Origin: Armatimonadota bacterium
GTDB lineage: Bacteria; Armatimonadota; HRBIN16
Direction of reading: 5' to 3'
DNA length: 64,000 nucleotides
NCBI GenBank assembly: GCA_026003195.1
Contig: BPGU01000002.1
Location: forward strand, 682,001-746,000
A program made the position numbers and the translations under genes. Positions within the stretch are counted from its first letter, which is position 1; each line of letters begins with the position of its first letter. The notes beneath the pieces were generated by a model, which made no database searches, was not told where the DNA came from, and saw only the letters and a list, made by a program, of their open reading frames with translations. This document shows, in pieces, positions 42,958 through 51,444 of the stretch.

Positions 42958-44001
42958 ATGAAAAGGTTTGCACTCGCTCTGATCGGTATGCTGGTGTTCG
43001 GCGCTCCGGCTCTTCGAGCCGACATCCTGTGGGACCAGCCCTGGGACGGCGTCAGCCGTGGAAGCCCTGCGCAGGACTTTACGGACACTGACAACCGGAC
43101 ATACTCGGTATGGCTGTTTGACGAGTTCACCGTGTCCGAACCGGGCTGGTGGATTGACCGTGTCACGGTATACGGCAGCGAACAGGGCACACCGTCCTAT
43201 AACCTCGGCGTCTACTTGTCCATCTCGACCGCGCCTCATGTGGATGTGATAGACGTGGTTTCCATGGGCACAGAAGTGGTGCTGGAGCCGGGTGAAGCTC
43301 CCCTGCGTCGTCGGGCGAACCTAGAGTTCGAACTGAATGGCTTCTACCTGCCGCCCGGAACATACTACCTGAGCGCGTGGGTGCGACGCCCCTTTGACCC
43401 CGGCGGACAGTGGTTCTGGTTGCGCACCAGTCCGACGCTCGGCGAACCCTTCTATCTGCACAACCCCGGTGGTGCCTGGGGATTTGGCGGGAATCCCGTA
43501 GGCGGTGGCTGGCTCACCGAACAGGACCTCTCCTTCACCATCGAAGGCAGGTCTACCATCACTATCGCCGGGACGGTGGAACTACAGGAATACGACGGCG
43601 ATACCACTCTGGTGCCTGTCACTATTCAGGTGCGCGAGCCTGGCTCCACCAGCGCAATAGAAACGCATGTGGTCCACCTGGACAGCGACGGCAGGTACTC
43701 CTTCCAGACCTTGTTGCGGGGCACGTACGACCTGTCCGCAAAAGCATCGCACTGGCTGCGCCAGACGGTTCGCGCGACGCTGGAAGCGGGTACAATGGTG
43801 GATTTTTCCCTGACCAATGGCGATATCGATGGGGATAACGAGGTCACGCTGTTCGACTTTGGTACGCTGGTAGGGGCGTTCGGCAGTCAGCCGGGCGACA
43901 GCGGATGGAACCCCGATGCGGATCTGGACGGTGACGAGGAGGTTACCCTGTTCGATTTCGGCATTCTGGTGCGCCGCTTTGGCGCTCTGGGGGATGAGTA
44001 A
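42958..44001 (+). CDS. Secreted beta-sandwich protein with C-terminal dockerin-like loops
   Basis: A 347-residue protein. The signal peptide (RFALALIGMLVFGAPALRA) leads to a lectin-like jelly-roll part (FDEFTVSEPGWWIDRVTVYG, GFYLPPGTYYLSAWVRR). A carboxypeptidase-regulatory-like beta domain follows (VTIQVREPGSTSAIETHVV, GRYSFQTLLRGTYDLSAKA). Two calcium-loop repeats (DIDGDNEVTLFDFGTLVGAF and DLDGDEEVTLFDFGILVRRF) close the protein. The same pair occurs in the element-borne protein at 21491 and, at the N-terminus, in the 3188 gene. AAAGGAGG lies upstream of the ATG. Likely cell-surface or extracellular; function unknown. Confidence 0.85.
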   Translation: MKRFALALIGMLVFGAPALRADILWDQPWDGVSRGSPAQDFTDTDNRTYSVWLFDEFTVSEPGWWIDRVTVYGSEQGTPSYNLGVYLSISTAPHVDVIDVVSMGTEVVLEPGEAPLRRRANLEFELNGFYLPPGTYYLSAWVRRPFDPGGQWFWLRTSPTLGEPFYLHNPGGAWGFGGNPVGGGWLTEQDLSFTIEGRSTITIAGTVELQEYDGDTTLVPVTIQVREPGSTSAIETHVVHLDSDGRYSFQTLLRGTYDLSAKASHWLRQTVRATLEAGTMVDFSLTNGDIDGDNEVTLFDFGTLVGAFGSQPGDSGWNPDADLDGDEEVTLFDFGILVRRFGALGDE

Positions 44002-44025
44002 GGGGCAACCACAAGGGTTGCCCCT
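44001..44025. terminator. Bidirectional hairpin between convergent genes
   Basis: AGGGGCAACC (44001-44010) pairs with GGTTGCCCCT (44016-44025). It separates the dockerin-like gene from tldD. Confidence 0.65.
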
Positions 44026-44061
44026 GCATCTGCGGGAAGATACGGTTCATCGCAAAGGTTT

Positions 44062-45504
44062 CTACCTGGCTCGACGCACCTGCACCTGCCGGAAACGGGC
44101 GGTCGCTGCACCGTGTGTCATTTGCGCAATCTGCATCGGGTCGCCCTTGCCGCAGTTCAGCACGCCGTTGGGCACCCAGAACCGCTCGTCGCAGATGGCG
44201 TCGCACGAGTTCCAGAACTTCTCGGTGATGCTGTGGTAGGTCACGTTTTTCAGCATGTGCACCCGCTTGCCGTTCTTGATGCGCCAGAAGGCGTCGCCGC
44301 CAAACTGGAAGTTCTGACGCATCTGGTCAATGGAGAAGCTGCCCATGCCCTCGATGTAGATACCGTCCTGCGTGTCCGCAATCAGCTCCTCGGGGCTGAG
44401 AGGCTCTTTGCCCGGCATCAGGCTGAGGTTCGGCTGGCGCACGATGGGGATACTGCCCCAGCTATCCGCGCGGGTGGAGCCGGTGCTGCGAGGCATCCCG
44501 ATTTCCGCCGCCACCTCGCGGCTGGTGCTGTAGCCGCAGAAGATGCCGTCCTTCACGATATACCACCGCTGGCACTCCACTCCATCGTCGTCGAAGCCCT
44601 GCGTGGCTAAGCCGCCGGGCAGGGTGTTGTCCGCCACAAAGTTCACCATAGGCGAGCCATATTGCAGCTTATGCAGTTTGTCGGGCGTGGCGAAACTGCG
44701 CCCTGCCAGCGACTCCTCGTAGCCTAACGCACGGTCCAGCTCCGTCGGGTGTCCCACCGACTCGTGCATCGTCAGCGCGAGGTTCAGCGGGTCCAGCACC
44801 AGGTCGGTGACCATATCATCCACTTCAGGCGCCTTGAGGTGTTCTAACGCCTGTTGCGCCACGCGCTCGGTATTGTCGAGCAGGTCGTCGGCGTGGATGT
44901 TCTCGTAGCCCATCGTCTTCGGCGGTGGAGCGTAGGTACGGCTGCGCGCATCACCCTCGCCGACGGCAGTGGCGGTGTAACCGGTGGCGGAGGTGTAAAT
45001 GATGCTGTCCATGAGCGAGCCTTCGGTGTTCGCAAAGATGCGCTCCTCGCGTTTGAACAGCATGTAACTGTTCGCCTTCTTAATGCCCGCGTGCTTCAGC
45101 AGAGCCTGATTGATCTGCAGTAACAGTCCCACTTTCGCATCCACGGGCACGCCAAAGGGGTCTATCTCGCACGCCGAGCGGAAGCTCATCTGGTGCACGG
45201 GTTCTGGAGCCAGCTGCACAGGCTTGTTGCGCGCAGAGGCACTGGCTCTGGCGATGGCGACCGCCTCCGCCGCCACGCGCTGTACCTCCTCGGGGGTCAA
45301 CAGGGCACTGCCCGCGAAGCCCCAAGCGCCGTCGGCAATCACTCTCACGCCGATTCCCCAGTCTTCACTGTCCACCAGCTGGCTCACGCGCTGGTCCTCA
45401 CAGGCGATATACTGCCTCCGGTAGCGCACGATACGTGCATCCGCGTAACTGGCTCCCTTCTGTCTGGCGGTGTCTATGGCTAAGAGTACCAGGTCTTTCA
45501 TCAT
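44062..45504 (-). CDS. tldD: TldD-type zinc metalloprotease
   Basis: A 480-residue protease of the TldD/PmbA family, which degrades unfolded or modified peptides, including antibiotic and antitoxin peptides. The zinc motif HESVGHPTELDRALGYEESLAG is intact, and the N-terminal GASYADARIV domain and C-terminal SLMPGKEPLSPEELIADTQDGIYIEG are typical. TldD normally works with TldE/PmbA; no partner is in the window. It is near the RiPP-like operon (7 kb away) but not in it. It is complete and begins MKDLVLLAIDTARQKG. Confidence 0.92.
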   Translation of the reverse strand: MMKDLVLLAIDTARQKGASYADARIVRYRRQYIACEDQRVSQLVDSEDWGIGVRVIADGAWGFAGSALLTPEEVQRVAAEAVAIARASASARNKPVQLAPEPVHQMSFRSACEIDPFGVPVDAKVGLLLQINQALLKHAGIKKANSYMLFKREERIFANTEGSLMDSIIYTSATGYTATAVGEGDARSRTYAPPPKTMGYENIHADDLLDNTERVAQQALEHLKAPEVDDMVTDLVLDPLNLALTMHESVGHPTELDRALGYEESLAGRSFATPDKLHKLQYGSPMVNFVADNTLPGGLATQGFDDDGVECQRWYIVKDGIFCGYSTSREVAAEIGMPRSTGSTRADSWGSIPIVRQPNLSLMPGKEPLSPEELIADTQDGIYIEGMGSFSIDQMRQNFQFGGDAFWRIKNGKRVHMLKNVTYHSITEKFWNSCDAICDERFWVPNGVLNCGKGDPMQIAQMTHGAATARFRQVQVRRAR

Positions 45505-45519
45505 CCCAGACCCTCCATG

Positions 45520-46338
45520 TTAAATCTCACTCAACCATCTCTGCAAATCCTGCACTGCCTGTCGGATGTCGCGAATCTGTTGCTCGCCGCTGATTTCGCG
45601 CTCGATAATGAGCTCGCCGTCGAAGCCTATCTCCTTCAGCCGCTTCAGGAACTCCGGGAAGCGCACCTTACCCTGCCCCACTGGCACCTCATGACCTAAA
45701 TGGTCACCGTCGGTGGGGTATAGCCCGTCCTTCACATGCACATTGCGCACCCACTTGCCGATGACATCCAGGGCGTCTATCGGGTTGCCCTTGCCGTACA
45801 GAATCAGGTTTGCCGGGTCCAGGTTGATGCCTAAATTGTCCGTACCCACACGCTGGATGGTACGCAGCAACACCACTGGCGTCTCCTGTCCGGTCTCAAA
45901 CCAGAATCCGATACCCAGCTGCTGGCAGTATTGCGCCACCTCGCGGATCGCCTCCACTACCGGCGGATACTCGGGGTCGGTCATGTTTTCCGGGATGAAA
46001 CCACAGTGGGTGATAATCGCCGGCACGCCCATCCACGAGGCAAACTCCGCCCATCGTTTCAACTCCTCCACCCGCTGCGCGCGGTACTCACGCGGAACCA
46101 GTCCCAACGTCACCGGTCCGCGCGTGAAGTTCCACTCGGCGGGACCGCTCCAGCCTGCCCACACCGCGCACACCCGAACGCCCGTCTTCGCCGATTCCTC
46201 CACCACCGTCTGCGCTACCTCGCGCGTGGCGAGCGAAGGGTCCCAGCAGGCGAGCTGACACACTTTCAGCCCAAACTGAGCCACATGCTCCAGGCACCTG
46301 CCACCGTTGCTGAGGCTGTTGATGACACCAATCTCCAT
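45520..46338 (-). CDS. Sugar phosphate isomerase/epimerase (TIM barrel)
   Basis: A 272-residue AP-endonuclease-2 family barrel: MEIGVINSLSNGG, FGLKVCQLACWDP, MGVPAIITHCGF, GIGFWFETGQETPVVLLRTI, LGINLDPANLILYG, RNVHVKDGLYP and FDGELIIEREISGE. Glu, Asp, His and Glu residues match metal ligands of xylose-isomerase-like enzymes. The ATG at 46338 lies behind AGGAGG; an upstream in-frame extension has no family sequence. It directly precedes tldD on the minus strand. Substrate unknown. It is unrelated in detail to the Tat-exported one at 14934. Confidence 0.85.
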   Translation of the reverse strand: MEIGVINSLSNGGRCLEHVAQFGLKVCQLACWDPSLATREVAQTVVEESAKTGVRVCAVWAGWSGPAEWNFTRGPVTLGLVPREYRAQRVEELKRWAEFASWMGVPAIITHCGFIPENMTDPEYPPVVEAIREVAQYCQQLGIGFWFETGQETPVVLLRTIQRVGTDNLGINLDPANLILYGKGNPIDALDVIGKWVRNVHVKDGLYPTDGDHLGHEVPVGQGKVRFPEFLKRLKEIGFDGELIIEREISGEQQIRDIRQAVQDLQRWLSEI

Positions 46339-46431
46339 TTTGGTTTGTCCTCCTGTCAGCAACACACTGTCCCCTTCGCGCCGATGGGCAAGATTTCCTG
46401 CCGTACGGGTATAATGCGCACGGTGAGGCAG

Positions 46432-47622
46432 ATGCACACTATCTATTTAGACCATGCGGCGACCACGCCCATCGCTCCCGAGGTGCGCGAGACAGTCGCG
46501 CAGGCGATGGAGGAGTGCTGGGGCAACCCGTCCAGCCTGCACCTGTTCGGCAGGAAGGCACGAGACCTGCTGGACGAGGCGCGGGTGACCGTCGCCGGTG
46601 CGCTGGGCTGCCTCGATGCGGAGATATTCTTCACCTCCAGCGGCACCGAGTCGGACAACATGGCGATATTCGGCGCGGCGCGAGTGGCTCCTCTCCACAG
46701 GAGGCATCTCGTCACTACGGCAATAGAACATCACGCGGTGCTACACGCCTGCCAGCGTCTGCAGCAGGAGGGGTGGGATGTCACGTATTTGCCCGTAGAC
46801 CACTACGGCATGGTAGACCCCGACAACGTGCGCCGTGCTATCCGCGAGGATACGTGGCTGGTGAGCGTCATGCACGCTAACAACGAAGTCGGCACGGTGC
46901 AACCTGTGCGCGAGATCGCCGCCATCTGCCGCGAGCGAGGGATATGGCTTCACTGTGATGCGGTGCAGACCTTCGGGTTAATAGACCTCAAGGTGGACGA
47001 CCTGGGCGTGGATATGCTCTCGGTGTCGGCGCACAAGATATATGGACCGAAAGGCGCGGGTGCGCTGTATCTGCGCGGCGGGGTGAAGATTGCGCCGTTG
47101 CTGGTGGGCGGAGCGCAGGAACGCGAGATGCGAGCAGGCACCGAAAACGTCCCTGCCATCGCCGGTTTCGCGAAGGCGGTGGAGCTGAGTCAGACCCGTT
47201 ATCTCTCCGCTAGCGAGCGGATATGGCAACTGCGCGAGCGGCTCCGCACGCTCCTGCAGGAGCGGATCCCCGACATGCAGGTCAACGGACACCCTCAGCA
47301 CCACCATCCGGGCATCCTCAGCGTCACTTTGGAGGGCGTCTCGGCGGAGAGTCTGCTGATTGCATTAGACCGGCGGGGGATCGCCGCTTCGGCAGGAGCA
47401 GCGTGCAGCGCAGGTTCTATCGAACCCTCGCATGTGCTGCTGGCGCTAGGCATGAGTGAAGAGCGGGCGATGAGCACCATCCGCCTGAGCGTGGGCAGGG
47501 GCAACACGCCAGAGGAGATAGACCTCGCGGCGGAGGTGATTGCGCAGGAAGTGAGAAGACTACGTTGCACACAGGATAATCCGCCATCTCTCGAACCCCA
47601 CCCCGTCGTGGGGTCCAGGTAA
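46432..47622 (+). CDS. Cysteine desulfurase (NifS/IscS family)
   Basis: A 396-residue PLP enzyme that draws sulfur from cysteine for Fe-S clusters or tRNA thiolation. It has IYLDHAATTP, FTSSGTESDNMAIFG, the PLP-Lys in SVSAHKIYGPKGAGALYLR, EHHAVLHAC and the active Cys in ASAGAACSAGSIEPSHVLLALG. It begins at ATG 46432; the frame upstream to 45931 is antisense to the isomerase gene. TATAAT at 46410-46415 could be its -10 box. Its last residues (PHPVVGSR) are coded by DNA of the RHS tail that starts near 47598, so the original 3' end has been replaced. Confidence 0.93.
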   Translation: MHTIYLDHAATTPIAPEVRETVAQAMEECWGNPSSLHLFGRKARDLLDEARVTVAGALGCLDAEIFFTSSGTESDNMAIFGAARVAPLHRRHLVTTAIEHHAVLHACQRLQQEGWDVTYLPVDHYGMVDPDNVRRAIREDTWLVSVMHANNEVGTVQPVREIAAICRERGIWLHCDAVQTFGLIDLKVDDLGVDMLSVSAHKIYGPKGAGALYLRGGVKIAPLLVGGAQEREMRAGTENVPAIAGFAKAVELSQTRYLSASERIWQLRERLRTLLQERIPDMQVNGHPQHHHPGILSVTLEGVSAESLLIALDRRGIAASAGAACSAGSIEPSHVLLALGMSEERAMSTIRLSVGRGNTPEEIDLAAEVIAQEVRRLRCTQDNPPSLEPHPVVGSR

Positions 47623-47690
47623 CGGTGCGTCAGTAAGAGTATACCTGTTTCTACATCCGTGGTGTAGCCCTGTTGGGCTTTGTAAACTGA
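47598..47690 (-). pseudogene. RHS tail remnant G
   Basis: On the minus strand this stretch reads YKAQQGYTTDVETGILLLTH and RYLDPTTGWGSRD, the end of an RHS core. Nothing toxin-like follows, because it runs into the cysteine desulfurase gene on the other strand. It is the distal end of the RHS array. Confidence 0.8.
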
Positions 47691-47707
47691 GAGGGATGGC
47701 ATCCCAC

Positions 47708-48889
47708 TTAGCCTGCATGGTGCAGCACTCGCGCTGTGCGTAAAGTAGCACGCAGCCTGCGTGCACCAGACACACTCACCTTCGTGCCCCATAGATTGAT
47801 ACGTTGTAGGAGACTCATTTGGGATATGAAAGTCACACTGTCATCGGAAATATCTGTATTACGCAAACCCAGTTCCACTAAGGGTAGTTCATACAGCGCC
47901 CCGATAGCCTGGTCCGTTATGTGAGTGTCGTCTAACTCCAACTTTCGCAACATGCTCATCTGAAGCAAACTGTCGACGCAACCATCGTCTATAGCAGTGC
48001 CTCTTATTGACAGTCGCTCAATCGGCAAATGAATCAGCATTCGGACACCCGCATTGGTCACCCGTGTATAGTCCAGGATCAATTCGCGCAAATGAGGCAG
48101 CTGCGCAATATAGTACACACCAGTATCGGTTATCCGTGTTCCTGTCAGATCTAGCTCTAGTAGTCCAAAGCAACGGGGAATGTGTTCCAGACCTGCATCC
48201 GTAATGGTGTTCTCTGAAAGAGAAAGAACTCGCAATCCACCCAATCTCGTAATAGTCGGCATAGATTTGTCTGTTATAAGTGTTTGGGAGATATCAAGAT
48301 GACGCAGGTTACCCAGGTGAGCTAATGGTTCTGTGCCCCTGTCACCAACAGAAGTTTGGGCAAGGCTGAGAGTATGCAGGTTGTCTAGCCTAGAAAGGTA
48401 TTGGATGCCTGCGTCGCCTATGGAGGTGCTCCGCATGTCCAAGATTCGGAGAGCTTTCAGAGAGGATATAGCAACCAATCCCTCCGAATCGATGAACGTT
48501 TCGGAGAGCATCAGCTCGCGCAAGTTGGTTAATGTGGACAAATGGGACAAACCACTGCTTGTGATGCGGGTTTTATGCAGGTTCAACCAACCGTCTATCC
48601 CAGCGAGGTGCTGGACGTGTGCCAATTGGCTATCTTCAACCCCCGTTTCAGCCAAATGGAGATTATTCAGATCGTCCGGGGCGAGGGATGCTAGAGGAGA
48701 AAGATCGTGTACTGCTTCGTCGGCAACCAACAAAGTCGTTCTCTCGTCATTGCGAACAAGGATCTCTCCCCTTGCCATCACAACTTGTGGCATCGCTCTG
48801 GTGTCAGGTTGCACGTCCGAGGCTTCGATGAGTAGATCACCCATAGAGCGATCGCTAGGAAATCTGATCTTTTTGTATATAAACCCCAT
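47708..48889 (-). CDS. Leucine-rich-repeat protein in the RHS array
   Basis: A 393-residue protein with about eleven LRR units of 23-24 residues, for example LTNLRELMLSETFIDSEGL, LKALRILDMRSTSIGDAGI, LDNLHTLSLAQTSVGDRG and LPHLRELILDYTRVTNAGV. The consensus LxxLxxLxLxxTxITDxG is the GALA/RI-like kind. No signal peptide is seen. It follows orphan F with ten bases between and is thus in the immunity position of that cassette; LRR proteins can bind a toxin, but this is inference from place. An alternative is an unrelated cargo gene. Confidence 0.8.
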   Translation of the reverse strand: MGFIYKKIRFPSDRSMGDLLIEASDVQPDTRAMPQVVMARGEILVRNDERTTLLVADEAVHDLSPLASLAPDDLNNLHLAETGVEDSQLAHVQHLAGIDGWLNLHKTRITSSGLSHLSTLTNLRELMLSETFIDSEGLVAISSLKALRILDMRSTSIGDAGIQYLSRLDNLHTLSLAQTSVGDRGTEPLAHLGNLRHLDISQTLITDKSMPTITRLGGLRVLSLSENTITDAGLEHIPRCFGLLELDLTGTRITDTGVYYIAQLPHLRELILDYTRVTNAGVRMLIHLPIERLSIRGTAIDDGCVDSLLQMSMLRKLELDDTHITDQAIGALYELPLVELGLRNTDISDDSVTFISQMSLLQRINLWGTKVSVSGARRLRATLRTARVLHHAG

Positions 48890-48898
48890 ATTAGCCCC

Positions 48899-49490
48899 TT
48901 ACCTCCTGGGTAACTTTGACTCTGCTTCCTCCACGCACTCCCATAGGTCACCTATGTGCCCCCAGTTGATAGGATTGTATACGTTACCATCGGGAGTAAC
49001 ACATACATTCTTGAGTTTTCCCTTCATCTTTGCCAAGCAGTCGTGAAACGTCTTTCGCGCTTGATTATCTTTCTCAACTTTAGGGGCGTTCTTCCTGAGC
49101 CACTTTCTGATAGCTTCCTCAGAGCAATCTGCACCCGGCGGCCTCGGGTGTATTTCGTCACTTTCTGGTGGAGCGGTCGGCTTAGCACACAATAGTAATC
49201 CTAAAATGCATATACAGCGAGCCAAAAACGGCGGGCTCACCCTAGAAGGTGATGGTCTTTCGGGGGGGCATCAGCCTCAATCCATCTTTGGGTTCGTCGC
49301 CTGGTATCACTTTTGGTGGGTTTATAACTTTGTTCCCATCAAGGGAGTACAGGTTAATCCCGCCTTCTAGTCCTATGGTTCCTCTCGTCAAAAACCTCCC
49401 CATCGCGGGGTCCAGGTAACGGTGCGTCAGTAAGAGTATACCTGTTTCCAAGTCCGTGTAGTAACCCCATTGCGCTTTGTAGCCGTACGA
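48899..49490 (-). pseudogene. Orphan RHS tail F with frameshifted C-terminal domain
   Basis: The tail begins SYGYKAQWGYYTDLETGILL and runs through RYLDPAMGRFLTRG to INLYSLDGNKVI. At seven G on the plus strand (49262-49268) the frame is lost. With six it continues MPPERPSPSRVSPPFLARCI, matching orphan D (MPPPRVPRPPFIIRCICVLG). A hydrophobic LLLCAKPTAPP segment follows. The variable end is SEEAIRKWLRKNAPKVEKDN then DCLAKMKGKLKNVC and WGHIGDLWECVEEAESKLPR, basic and Cys-containing, with no family recognised. It has no start of its own. The LRR gene follows. Confidence 0.75.
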
Positions 49491-49492
49491 GA

Positions 49493-49702
49493 TTATTCCC
49501 GCCTTTTGTTCGTCTGTTGCAGAAAAATTGCCAGTTGTACCAAACCTTCTGATTTAGCAAGGTTTGCTGCCGTCTTTCCTTCTTTATTTTTCCGTGCAGG
49601 GTCTGCTCCCGAATTGATGAGAATACGCGCTACCTCGATGCGCCACTGCTCTGTTCTCAAAGGTAATAGATGGCTTCTCCCCCTTTCTGCTTTATGCGGA
49701 GG
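49493..49702 (-). pseudogene. Ankyrin-repeat gene remnant
   Basis: A start-less minus-strand frame reads EQWRIEVARILINSGADPAR, then KNKEGKTAANLAKSEGLVQL and AIFLQQTNKRRE before a TAA. That is one and a half ankyrin repeats (G+D.....G.TA..LA...G). It ends directly where RHS tail F begins, so it is the 3' end of an older immunity-position gene whose beginning was lost. Confidence 0.65.
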
Positions 49703-49729
49703 CTATGGCAATCCTTAACATCTGCAGTT

Positions 49730-50758
49730 TTATTGCGCACCTGTTTCCCTCTCTCGCAAGGCGGTTTCCACTAACTTCGTCACTGTTGGACTAGAGGCGA
49801 GGGCATCTAATACCGTGATTCGGGGAACAATATACGCTCCCGAAACCCCTCTAACCTGCCCCTGCCATCTCCCCTCGTAATCATAGGCGTTCATTATTAC
49901 TGTGTGTGTTATGAGGAAAGTATTCCCTGTTACTAGCACCAATCCATGCTTCTCACATACGTTGATGTGATGGGGACTAAACAGTGCCGTCAGTCTAAAC
50001 GTACGCTGTGTCGTTGGACTACAGCGAACCACCGCGTTGAAGGGGTGTCTTATTAGTAGAAAACACTCATTGCGCGCAAAGTCTACATCCCAATCAATAA
50101 TCCGTTCTACGATATCCCCTATCATTATCTTAGCATGAATCCGCCCAGATGCGTCGTGTATGGCGATAAAACCCCTTCGGTCGAGAGTTGCGAAACGGCT
50201 TTCTCCAGGATGAGCGCGCACGGATAACACATTCTGCCCCATCCGTTCCCACCTATCTGGCGCAGACAGAGGAGACGTAAAAATCAAGTACCGTAACCGC
50301 CCTGCTGCATCGTAAACACCACCTGTAAGAAACACCGTTTGAGTAGAATTCTGGAGCAATAACAACCCACCCTGAAAAGGCTTGGGGATCGATATCCACC
50401 GTACCGCTGTCATGAGAGGGGTGTGCTTTCGCTCCAACAACAGAGACAATCGGCTCATCTGCTCAGACGGTAACATCCCCATCTGTTTGTCCGCACTATA
50501 ATAAAACAGCAACTCACGGGGCGTGATGCAAAAGGAGACACCATAATATGTTGTGCGTTGCTGTGTGTAAAGCGGCAGTTCGAACCTCTGCCCATCAAAT
50601 ATCAGGTAGAGAGAGCTATAATCATTATATGCCAAAAGACACGGTAGCGTGACCTTCGGGGTAAATATGCCCATCTGCCAGCAGGTAAGTAATACGACCA
50701 ATACCACGAAGGTCAAGCAAATGAACACAATTTTTCCCAAGCACGAAGAGCGATGCAC
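49730..50758 (-). CDS. Single-TM, propeller-like protein paired with orphan E (family P, copy 1)
   Basis: A 342-residue protein with an N-terminal membrane anchor (IVFICLTFVVLVVLLTCWQM) and a long beta-rich outer part with repeat-like strands (LSVRAHPGESRFATLDRRGF, FIAIHDASGRIHAKIMIGD, CFLLIRHPFNAVVRCSPTT). NAYDYEGRWQGQVRG near the C-terminus matches YDYEGKFNG of the protein at 55103. Each copy follows an RHS end of the same type, so the pair has stayed together. Propeller assignment is by strand pattern only. Immunity is the likely role. Confidence 0.7.
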   Translation of the reverse strand: MHRSSCLGKIVFICLTFVVLVVLLTCWQMGIFTPKVTLPCLLAYNDYSSLYLIFDGQRFELPLYTQQRTTYYGVSFCITPRELLFYYSADKQMGMLPSEQMSRLSLLLERKHTPLMTAVRWISIPKPFQGGLLLLQNSTQTVFLTGGVYDAAGRLRYLIFTSPLSAPDRWERMGQNVLSVRAHPGESRFATLDRRGFIAIHDASGRIHAKIMIGDIVERIIDWDVDFARNECFLLIRHPFNAVVRCSPTTQRTFRLTALFSPHHINVCEKHGLVLVTGNTFLITHTVIMNAYDYEGRWQGQVRGVSGAYIVPRITVLDALASSPTVTKLVETALRERETGAQ

Positions 50759-50768
50759 TTCGGTCTCC

Positions 50769-51374
50769 TTATCCGCAAATTATCCGTCCATTTGGCAGTC
50801 GTATACACTGACCAGGTAATATCACATCAGGAGGAAAGACGGGACTGGGTCTAGGCGGCACAGGGAACACTCGTGCTTTTGCGCAGTTCCACATGTCTTT
50901 CACCCCTGTGCCACAAGCGTAACACGGGAACTGATATGTACGTCCTCTCCTTTTGCTTTCTTTGATACAGTCGCATAAAGCCTTCTCAAAGTGTATATCG
51001 GGTATCTGCTTTACCGGCTTACAATATCTCGCATCAGGATCAGGGCCTTCCCAACGCCCGGGCGCGGGAAACAGTGGGCAGGATTTACCTTTACCTGGCC
51101 AGAATCCCCACGTAGTAGCGCCATCACACTGAACCAGGTCAAACCGGATGAACGCGTGATCATAGACGATACCGAGACGTGGATTGACCTCACACCACGT
51201 GGCAAAGCCCAGTGGATCCGCTCGCATCACCACCCCATTGCCTACATACGCATACAGGTTCACGCCTCCCTCTATTCCTATCGGGTCTCTCGTTAGAAAC
51301 CTGCCCGTCGCGGGGTCCAGGTAACGGTGCGTCAGTAACAGTATACCTGTTTCTACATCCGTGTCGTAGCCCAT
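50769..51374 (-). CDS. Orphan RHS tail E with HAFIRFDL-type C-terminal domain
   Basis: About 201 residues from an ATG at 51374: MGYDTDVETGILLLTHRYLD, GRFLTRDPIGIEGGVNLYAY, then the variable domain. That domain contains YDHAFIRFDLVQCDGATTWG, FWPGKGK, PDPDARYCKPVKQIPD, FEKALCDCIKES and CYACGTGVKDMWNCAK. It is homologous to that of orphan B. The extreme C-terminus, PGQCIRLPNGRIICG, is shared with orphans A and C. His and Cys placed like a papain-fold active site are tempting, but no family is recognised. No leader or full RHS core; it would need fusion with the complete gene to be exported. Confidence 0.75.
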   Translation of the reverse strand: MGYDTDVETGILLLTHRYLDPATGRFLTRDPIGIEGGVNLYAYVGNGVVMRADPLGFATWCEVNPRLGIVYDHAFIRFDLVQCDGATTWGFWPGKGKSCPLFPAPGRWEGPDPDARYCKPVKQIPDIHFEKALCDCIKESKRRGRTYQFPCYACGTGVKDMWNCAKARVFPVPPRPSPVFPPDVILPGQCIRLPNGRIICG

Positions 51375-51444
51375 CTGTATTCTTGACTCTTGTTGAACGT
51401 ACGCAACACCACTGGAGCTTCCTGCAAAACTGCGGAAAATAGCC

